Shown here: piece by piece, positions 58,863-64,000 of the stretch | Numbering within the stretch: the stretch's first letter is position 1 | Layout: the number at the start of each line of letters is the position of its first letter | Source: Promicromonospora thailandica | GTDB taxonomy: Bacteria; Actinomycetota; Actinomycetes; Actinomycetales; Cellulomonadaceae | Direction: 5' to 3' | Assembly (NCBI RefSeq): GCF_024171955.1 | Contig: NZ_JAMTCS010000016.1 | Location: 62,001 to 126,000, forward strand | Length of the DNA: 64,000 nucleotides | The notes under the pieces: model-generated | Databases searched by the model: none | Seen by the model: the letters and a program-made list of their open reading frames with translations, nothing else | What the model was told of the DNA's origin: nothing | Position numbers and translations under genes: made by a program

Positions 58863-60218
58863 GTGGCACGTGGTACGACCAGCGCTCACCGCCGCACCCT
58901 CGCGGCGCTCGCCGCGACAGGCGTCGCCGCGACGGCCCTCGCCGGGTGCGGCGCCTCGCCCGGCGAGAACCTCGCCGCCGCGGCGGACGTCTCTCCCGAG
59001 GCGGTCACCGCGGCCCTGGAGGAGGGCGGTGACCTGCTGGTCTGGGCCTGGGAGCCGACGCTGGAGCAGGTCGTGACGAGCTTCGAGGCCGAGTACCCGA
59101 ACGTGGACGTCGAGCTGGCGAACGTCGGCACGGGCAACGACCACTACGTGGTGCTGCAGAACGCGATCAGCGCGGGCTCGGGCGTGCCCGACGTGGCGCA
59201 GGTCGAGTACTACGCCCTGCCGCAGTTCTCCATCTCGGGGTCGCTGGCCGACCTCGCGCCGTTCGGCGCCTCGGGCCTGGACGGCACCTACTCGCCGGGC
59301 ACCTGGAACGCGGTGACCGACGGCGACGCCGTGTACGGCCTGCCGATGGACTCCGGCCCCATGGCGCTGTTCTACAACGCGAAGACGTTCGAGGAGGCGG
59401 GGGCGAAGGTGCCCGCCACGTGGGACGAGTTCGTCGAGGCCGCGCGCGTGATCCACGCGCACGACAGCGAGACCCACATCCTGGCGGACAACGGCGACGC
59501 GGGCTTCGTCACGTCGATGATCTGGCAGGCCGGAGGCCACCCCTTCCGCGTGGACGGCACGAGCGTGACGGTGGACCTCGCCGACGAGGGCTCCACGCGC
59601 TTCGCCGCCATGTGGCAGCAGCTCGTCGACGAGCACCTCGTGGCCGACATCCCGCAGTGGTCGGACGAGTGGTTCCAGCGCCTGGGCGACGGGACGCTGG
59701 CCGCCCTGGTCACGGGCGCGTGGATGCCGGCCAACCTCGAGTCGGGTGCGGCCCCGGCCGCGGGCGACTGGCGCGTGGCCCCCATGCCGCAGTGGACCGC
59801 GGGCGTCAACGAGACCGCCGAGAACGGCGGCTCCTCCCTCGCCGTGACCGAGGCCAGCCGGAAGAAGGCGCTCGCGTACGGGTTCCTGCAGTACGCGAAC
59901 GCCGGCCCCGGCGTGCAGGTGCGCCTCGACCACGGCAACTTCCCGGCGACGACGGCGGACCTCACCGACCCGGAGTTCCTCGCGGAGGAGCCCGAGTACT
60001 TCGGCGGGCAGAAGATCAACGAGGTGCTCTCGGCGTCGGCCACCGGCGTCGTCGAGGGCTGGCAGTACCTGCCCTACCAGGTCTACGCCAACAGCGTCTT
60101 CCCCGACACCGTGGGCCAGGCCTACACGCGGTCGACGTCGCTCGCGGACGGGCTGGTCGCCTGGGAGCAGGCGATGGTGACGTACGGCCGCAACCAGGGG
60201 TTCACGGTCGCCGAGTAG
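58863..60218 (+). CDS. Sugar ABC transporter binding lipoprotein, orphan
   Basis: The protein has 451 residues from a GTG start. Lipoprotein signal ending ATALAGC (Cys29). The body is a cluster B (SBP_bac_1) binding protein: LLVWAWEPTLEQVVTSFEAE, GVPDVAQVEYYALPQFSISG, MALFYNAKTFEEAGAKVPAT, TWDEF. Residues typical of oligosaccharide binders are present. No permease or ATPase follows; the next gene is on the other strand. It may serve a permease elsewhere or be left over from an operon that lost its other parts. Confidence 0.92.
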   Translation: MARGTTSAHRRTLAALAATGVAATALAGCGASPGENLAAAADVSPEAVTAALEEGGDLLVWAWEPTLEQVVTSFEAEYPNVDVELANVGTGNDHYVVLQNAISAGSGVPDVAQVEYYALPQFSISGSLADLAPFGASGLDGTYSPGTWNAVTDGDAVYGLPMDSGPMALFYNAKTFEEAGAKVPATWDEFVEAARVIHAHDSETHILADNGDAGFVTSMIWQAGGHPFRVDGTSVTVDLADEGSTRFAAMWQQLVDEHLVADIPQWSDEWFQRLGDGTLAALVTGAWMPANLESGAAPAAGDWRVAPMPQWTAGVNETAENGGSSLAVTEASRKKALAYGFLQYANAGPGVQVRLDHGNFPATTADLTDPEFLAEEPEYFGGQKINEVLSASATGVVEGWQYLPYQVYANSVFPDTVGQAYTRSTSLADGLVAWEQAMVTYGRNQGFTVAE

Positions 60219-60230
60219 GAGGTGCCCGGG

Positions 60231-60680
60231 TCAGTCGTGCGTGGTGCTGGTGCCGCCGTCGCGGTGCGCGAGCGTGGCGAGCGCGTTCTTCCAGTGCCCC
60301 TCGGCCTCGGCCGCGTGCCGTTCGGTGTCGATGTTCTCCTGGGTCACGGTCACGCGCGTGCCGCCGTCGTCCGGCTCCAGGACGATCCGGATCTCGTGGT
60401 AGTTCTCCCGCACGTCGGCCAGGCCGCTCAGGGGCGAGAAGTGCGTGAAGTGCAGCAGCCGCGGCCGGTCGACGGCCAGCACCTCGCCCTTGTCCGCGAA
60501 CACGCGCCCGAAGAAGTGCCCCTCGAACGTGACGGGGCTGCCCGGCCGGTAGTCCGTCTGGACGTTGGCGCCCAGCACCCAGCGCGCCCCCGGGTGGGTC
60601 AGCTCGGCCCAGACGCGGTCGGGCGGCTCGGCCACGTGCGTGGTCGCGGTGGCGGTGTGGCCAGGGGTGTCGGTGCTCAT
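60231..60680 (-). CDS. SRPBCC/AHSA1-type START-like domain protein
   Basis: The protein has 149 residues. TTHVAEPPDRVWAELTHPGA, GEVLAVDRPRLLHFTHFSPL and VTVTQENIDTERHAAEAEGH, HWKNALATLAH fit the hot-dog-like SRPBCC fold of the AHSA1 group: a ligand-binding cavity with a C-terminal helix. Function unknown; members are often near regulators or transferases. It lies downstream of the HD-domain gene on the same strand. Confidence 0.87.
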   Translation of the reverse strand: MSTDTPGHTATATTHVAEPPDRVWAELTHPGARWVLGANVQTDYRPGSPVTFEGHFFGRVFADKGEVLAVDRPRLLHFTHFSPLSGLADVRENYHEIRIVLEPDDGGTRVTVTQENIDTERHAAEAEGHWKNALATLAHRDGGTSTTHD

Positions 60681-60754
60681 CGCTGCCCTCCGTCGTCGTC
60701 CTCGAACCGACCGTACCGTGCGCGCCGGGCCGGCGCCGTGGTGCCCTGGCGGGC

Positions 60755-61327
60755 TCAGCAGCGCGCCTGGTCGTGCCAGGTCATGGTGCTGCCCGCCAGG
60801 GCGGCGTCGGCCACGCGCGCCGCGAACGACGTGGTCAGCCCCGCCCGTGAGCTGTCGATCCACGCCTGCACGTGCTGGTGCCCGGCGGCCCGGTACTCCA
60901 GGGCCTGGAGCAGGCACTCGAGCTTGTCGGCGTCCTTGGCGCACCGTGCCTCCAGGGTCTGGCGCGCCTCGTACTCGGCCACGGCATTGGTGACCGTCCG
61001 CGCCGCGGCGTCCGGCAGGTGCGCCACCTGGTCGCGCGTGATCGCCTCGTTGCCCGCCGTCCGGGTGACGTAGGGCCGGGCCGTGTGCGGCAGGTCGGTG
61101 GTGCGGGTCTCCTGCGAGTCGTGCCACAGGCCCAGGTAGGCGGCGCGCGCCGGGTCGGCGCCCTCCTCGGCCGCGATCAGCGCGGCGAGCTGCGCCACGC
61201 GCAGGCTGTGCTCCGCCACCGACTCCGGGTCCCGCACGCCGGCCTGCCACCAGCCGGCGCGGCGCAGCCGCTTGAGCACACCCATCTCGTGGGCGAAGTC
61301 GGCGACGGCGGCGGCGGGATCAGTCAT
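60755..61327 (-). CDS. HD-domain phosphohydrolase (YfbR-like)
   Basis: The protein has about 190 residues. The HD motif spans SVAEHSLRVAQLAALIAAEE and LWHDSQETRTTDLPHTARPY, with a third His/Asp set in AKDADKLECLLQALEY. These match YfbR-type 5'-deoxynucleotidases and relatives that dephosphorylate nucleotides. Start ATG 61327 is chosen; ATG 61348 overlaps the upstream stop (TGATG) and is equally possible. It follows the dehydrogenase gene on the same strand. Confidence 0.88.
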   Translation of the reverse strand: MTDPAAAVADFAHEMGVLKRLRRAGWWQAGVRDPESVAEHSLRVAQLAALIAAEEGADPARAAYLGLWHDSQETRTTDLPHTARPYVTRTAGNEAITRDQVAHLPDAAARTVTNAVAEYEARQTLEARCAKDADKLECLLQALEYRAAGHQHVQAWIDSSRAGLTTSFAARVADAALAGSTMTWHDQARC

Positions 61328-61347
61328 GGGCGAGACGCTACCGGGCA

Positions 61348-62433
61348 TCAGCCCGCCGGGGGCTCGACGGCGAGCAGGCGGTCGTCGTCGGGCCCCGGGG
61401 TGCCGCGGCCGTCGGTGTTGTTGGTGAGGAACCACACCTCGCCGTCGGGCGCGGCGACCACGTCGCGGAGCCTGCCGAGCTCGCCCGCGTGGTGCTCGGT
61501 GGCGGAGCCGAGGTCGGCGACCGGCACGGACCGCAGCACGGTCCCGCGCAGGTTGGCCACGAAGATCGTCTCGCCGACGACGGCGATGCCGCTGGGGCTG
61601 GCCTCCGCCGGCGACCACTGCTGCACCGGGTCGGTGAAGCGGTCGTCGCCCGCGACACCCTCCACGTCCGGCCACCCGTAGTTGGCGCCCGGCGTGACGA
61701 CGTTGAGCTCGTCCCACGTGTTCTGGCCGAACTCCGCGGCGTACATCGTGCCGTCGGCGCCCCAGGCGATGCCCTGCGGGTTGCGGTGCCCGTAGCTGTA
61801 GACGGGCGAGCCGGGGAACGGGTTGTCGTCCGGCACGTCGCCGTCCGGCGTCAGGCGCAGGATCTTGCCGGCGAGCGAGCCGCGGTCCTGGGCGGCGTCG
61901 GGGTCGCCCGCGTCGCCGGCCGTGGCGTACAGCATGCCGTCCGGCCCGAACGCGATCCGGCCGCCGTCGTGGTTGGCCGCGGCGGGTATCCCGTCGATGA
62001 TCGTCTCGGCCGCGCCGAGGCCCAGCGACCCGGGCTCGCCGGTCACCTCGAACCGCTGGACCCGGTTGCCGTCCTGGCCCGTGGAGTAGGCGTAGAGCCG
62101 GTCCCGGTCGTCCACGGCGAGCCCCAGCAGACCCGACTCGCCGACGGCGCTGACGCCCTCGACGGTGCCGATCGCGCGCGTGCCGCCGTCGTCGAGCAGC
62201 TCGAGGATCTCGCCCGTGCCCCGCTGGCTGATCAGCGGCGTGCCCCCGAGGAAGGCGACCGACCAGGGCGCCTCCAGGCCGGTCGCGAGGACCCGGGGCG
62301 CGGACGCGTCGGCGGCGGCGCTCGCCGGTGCGGAGGGCTCCGGGTCCGGCCCGGCAGGCCCGGCCCCGCACCCGGCGAGCGTGACGGCGAGGACGGCGGC
62401 AGCGGCCGTGCCAGAACGGGGGATCATGCCCAT
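61348..62433 (-). CDS. Glucose/sorbosone dehydrogenase-like lipoprotein (PQQ type)
   Basis: The protein has 361 residues. Lipoprotein signal ending VTLAGC, an alanine/proline linker, then a six-bladed propeller: LEAPWSVAFLGGTPLISQRG, ESGLLGLAVDDRDRLYAYST, GHRNPQGIAWGADGTMYAAE, FGQNTWDELNVVTPGANYGW. These are the sGDH/YliI (aldose sugar dehydrogenase) motifs. It would oxidise sugars outside the membrane with PQQ or calcium-bound cofactor. No PQQ synthesis genes are present here, so the cofactor is inferred. ATGs 62433 and 62427 are alternative starts. Confidence 0.92.
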   Translation of the reverse strand: MGMIPRSGTAAAAVLAVTLAGCGAGPAGPDPEPSAPASAAADASAPRVLATGLEAPWSVAFLGGTPLISQRGTGEILELLDDGGTRAIGTVEGVSAVGESGLLGLAVDDRDRLYAYSTGQDGNRVQRFEVTGEPGSLGLGAAETIIDGIPAAANHDGGRIAFGPDGMLYATAGDAGDPDAAQDRGSLAGKILRLTPDGDVPDDNPFPGSPVYSYGHRNPQGIAWGADGTMYAAEFGQNTWDELNVVTPGANYGWPDVEGVAGDDRFTDPVQQWSPAEASPSGIAVVGETIFVANLRGTVLRSVPVADLGSATEHHAGELGRLRDVVAAPDGEVWFLTNNTDGRGTPGPDDDRLLAVEPPAG

Positions 62434-62507
62434 GACGCTAATATGGCAGGATCTCGGACGGGCTGGGTACTGACACCCGCCCGGACCAGGCAGGGGGCGC
62501 AGCCACG

Positions 62508-63134
62508 ATGACCGGACGCGAGGACCGCGGCGGGCGCGTGCGCGCGCTCCGGGGTGTCCTCGCCGCCCTGTCGGCGACCTTCGTCGCCCTGGCGTCCCAC
62601 CTGGCGGCCGGCGGGCCGATGCCCGGCGTGCTCGGTGTCGTGGTTCCCCTGGCGCTCTCGCTGCCGCTCTGCGTCGCATGGGCCGGCCGGCGCCTGTCGC
62701 TGTTCGGGCTGTCCGCCTCGGTCGCTGCCAGCCAGCTGTTCTTCCACGTCCTGTTCCTGCTCGGCACGCCCGTGCGCGGGGCGGTGCCCGTCCCGTCGGG
62801 CCCGCACGCCCACCACGAGATGCCCGTCCCCGCCGCGCCGATGCCGGCCGGCATGGCCCACGCCGACACCACGATGTGGCTGTGGCACGGCCTCGCCGCG
62901 GCGGTCACCGTCGTCGTCCTGTACCGCGGCGAGCTGCTGCTGGTCCGCCTGCGCGAGCTCGCCGTGCGCACGGCCGCCTGGCTGCTGCGCGGCCGGGCCG
63001 TCGTCGACCGCCCCGCCCCGTTCGTCCGCCCCGCGCTGCCCGGCGTGGTCGCCGCCACCTTCCGGCCCCGCCCCCCGGGGCCGCAGCTCTCCCCGCTGCT
63101 CCGCAGGGGACCTCCCGCACGGCACGCGATCTGA
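62508..63134 (+). CDS. Copper-locus membrane protein, hypothetical
   Basis: The protein has 208 residues with four to five membrane segments (ALSATFVALASHLAAGGPMP, VLGVVVPLALSLPLCVAWAG, MWLWHGLAAAVTVVVLYRGE). A histidine/methionine-rich external loop (GPHAHHEMPVPAAPMPAGMA) lies between helices and could bind copper. The C-terminal tail is basic and proline-rich. Similar proteins sit next to CopC in many actinobacteria; the function is unknown. It precedes copC by 55 bp. Confidence 0.82.
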   Translation: MTGREDRGGRVRALRGVLAALSATFVALASHLAAGGPMPGVLGVVVPLALSLPLCVAWAGRRLSLFGLSASVAASQLFFHVLFLLGTPVRGAVPVPSGPHAHHEMPVPAAPMPAGMAHADTTMWLWHGLAAAVTVVVLYRGELLLVRLRELAVRTAAWLLRGRAVVDRPAPFVRPALPGVVAATFRPRPPGPQLSPLLRRGPPARHAI

Positions 63135-63189
63135 GTCCGTGTCCCTGTGTGCCGACGTCGTCCCGCGACGTCGGAGGAGAGGTCCTGCC

Positions 63190-63774
63190 ATGCCCCGAAC
63201 CCGACCCGTCGTGGCCGGGCTGACGGTGGCCGTCGTCGCGCTGCTCGCGACGGCCGCACCCGCGTCCGCCCACGACAAGCTGGTCTCCAGCGACCCGGCG
63301 CCCGACCAGGCGCTCGACCAGGCACCCGAGACGGTGTCACTGACGTTCTCGGCCGACGTCCTGGACATGGGCGCCGCCGTCGTCGTGTCCGGGAGCGACG
63401 GCACCGACTGGGTGTCCGCCGCTCCCGCGATCGACGGGCCGACGGTCACCGCGGTGCTCGACGAGGGCATGCCGGAGGCGGCCTACGAGATCCGGTGGCG
63501 GGTGGTGTCCTCCGACGGGCACCCCATCACCGGGGTCGTGCCGTTCTCGGTGGGTGACGTCGGCGAGGTGGGTGAGGCCGGCGACCCGGTCGCCGTCCCG
63601 TCGGACCTCCCGGACGCACAGGAGAGCACGCAGACCCAGGTCGCGCAGGAGGACGGCACGCCCTGGCGCGCCGTCCTCGTCGGCGCGGGCGGAGCCGCCG
63701 TCGCGGTGGCCCTGCTCGTCGTCGTCCAGCTCATCCGCCGCCGCGGCACCGCGGACGGCACCGACTCTGCGTGA
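63190..63774 (+). CDS. copC: CopC domain protein
   Basis: The protein has 194 residues. A signal peptide ends ASA-HDK, leaving the copper-binding N-terminal histidine of mature CopC. The beta-barrel continues with LVSSDPAPDQALDQAPETVS and IRWRVVSSDGHPITGVVPFS, with Asp/His for the second ligand set. One C-terminal helix (AVLVGAGGAAVAVALLVVVQ) anchors it in the membrane. It handles Cu(II) in the cell envelope. It lies in an operon with the membrane protein before and a PCu(A)C chaperone after. Confidence 0.93.
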   Translation: MPRTRPVVAGLTVAVVALLATAAPASAHDKLVSSDPAPDQALDQAPETVSLTFSADVLDMGAAVVVSGSDGTDWVSAAPAIDGPTVTAVLDEGMPEAAYEIRWRVVSSDGHPITGVVPFSVGDVGEVGEAGDPVAVPSDLPDAQESTQTQVAQEDGTPWRAVLVGAGGAAVAVALLVVVQLIRRRGTADGTDSA

Positions 63775-63785
63775 GAGGTACCCCT

Positions 63786-64000
63786 GTGCACACCCTTCAG
63801 AACATCCGCACCACCCGGCTCGCCGGGCTCCTCGCCGTCGCGACGCTGACCCTCGCGGGCTGCGGCGCCACGGCGGACGCCGCCCAGGACGACGCCGCGT
63901 CGCCGGCCGGTCAGGACGTGACCCTCGCCGACGGCTGGGTCAAGGCCGCCGACTCCGGCATGTCCGCCGCCTTCGGCGAGCTCACCAACGCGGGCTCCCG
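63786..64000 (+). CDS. PCu(A)C copper chaperone, N-terminal part (cut by the right edge)
   Basis: About 71 residues from GTG 63786. Lipoprotein signal ending LTLAGC (Cys29), then DVTLADGWVKAADSGMSAAF followed by GELTNAGS. The VxDGWVKAAxxGMSAxFG pattern is that of PCu(A)C periplasmic copper chaperones, which deliver Cu(I) to cytochrome oxidase. The histidine/methionine ligands of the later motif lie outside the window. It starts 11 bp after copC. Confidence 0.92.
   Translation, partial: MHTLQNIRTTRLAGLLAVATLTLAGCGATADAAQDDAASPAGQDVTLADGWVKAADSGMSAAFGELTNAGS

Noticed and set aside
1-64000. tRNA, rRNA, integrase, transposase or attachment-site duplication
   Set aside because: No cloverleaf-like sequence, transposase motif or long direct repeat could be identified by reading both strands; a tRNA and IS search would be decisive.

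Overview
The window is GC-rich, densely coded actinobacterial DNA with frequent GTG starts, 1-4 bp gene overlaps, a mycothiol/F420-type gene complement and LplABC-type sugar uptake. The carbohydrate genes (GH1, two GH51, GH31) fit a plant-polysaccharide degrader such as a member of the Cellulomonadaceae or Promicromonosporaceae. That placement is inference from gene content, not a database match. No tRNA, rRNA, CRISPR array, prophage or complete insertion sequence was seen.

Layout. 1-2463: the 5' end of a GH1 beta-glucosidase (minus strand) and a TrkH/KtrB potassium transporter. 2464-3046: a decayed stretch with a copper-storage-protein remnant. 3047-5739: six cysteine-free ribosomal protein paralogues (bL28, uS14, bL36, bL31, bL33, bL32) divergent from a CobW-like protein that has lost its P-loop, with two Zur-like operators between them: a zinc-starvation regulon. 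5808-11085: single genes and regulator/target pairs (GrpB, F420-type nitroreductase, AlkD-like, MerR-GyrI, two SDRs, SnoaL-like).

11163-23556 is a sugar-utilisation locus: two overlapping LacI regulators, a GH51 arabinofuranosidase divergent from an operon of LplA-like binding protein, two permeases, YesL, GH31 alpha-xylosidase and a second GH51. A perfect 11-bp inverted repeat sits in the divergent promoter. It looks like uptake and trimming of arabinose- and xylose-decorated oligosaccharides.

23535-49472 holds accessory stress, redox and regulator genes. Several regulator/target pairs have visible operators: LysR/isochorismatase, MarR/VOC/pirin, MerR/serine hydrolase, TetR/quinone oxidoreductase, TetR/NAD(P)H-binding protein and TetR/DHFR-like. 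Two genes, an AraC regulator and an HNH endonuclease, are broken by single-base frameshifts. At 47923-48198 a 49-residue basic protein built from GLWG repeats is followed at once by six AGATCT palindromes spaced 19-21 bp apart.

50437-55146 is a tightly overlapping four-gene minus-strand operon: two unrecognised proteins, an all-helical repeat protein and a CHAT-type cysteine protease with an intact His/Cys pair. This is the best candidate for an undescribed system. 55233-62433 contains membrane proteins, a Tat-exported esterase, an orphan sugar-binding lipoprotein, an HD-domain protein and a glucose/sorbosone dehydrogenase. The window ends in a copper-handling operon (membrane protein, CopC, PCu(A)C chaperone) cut by the right edge.
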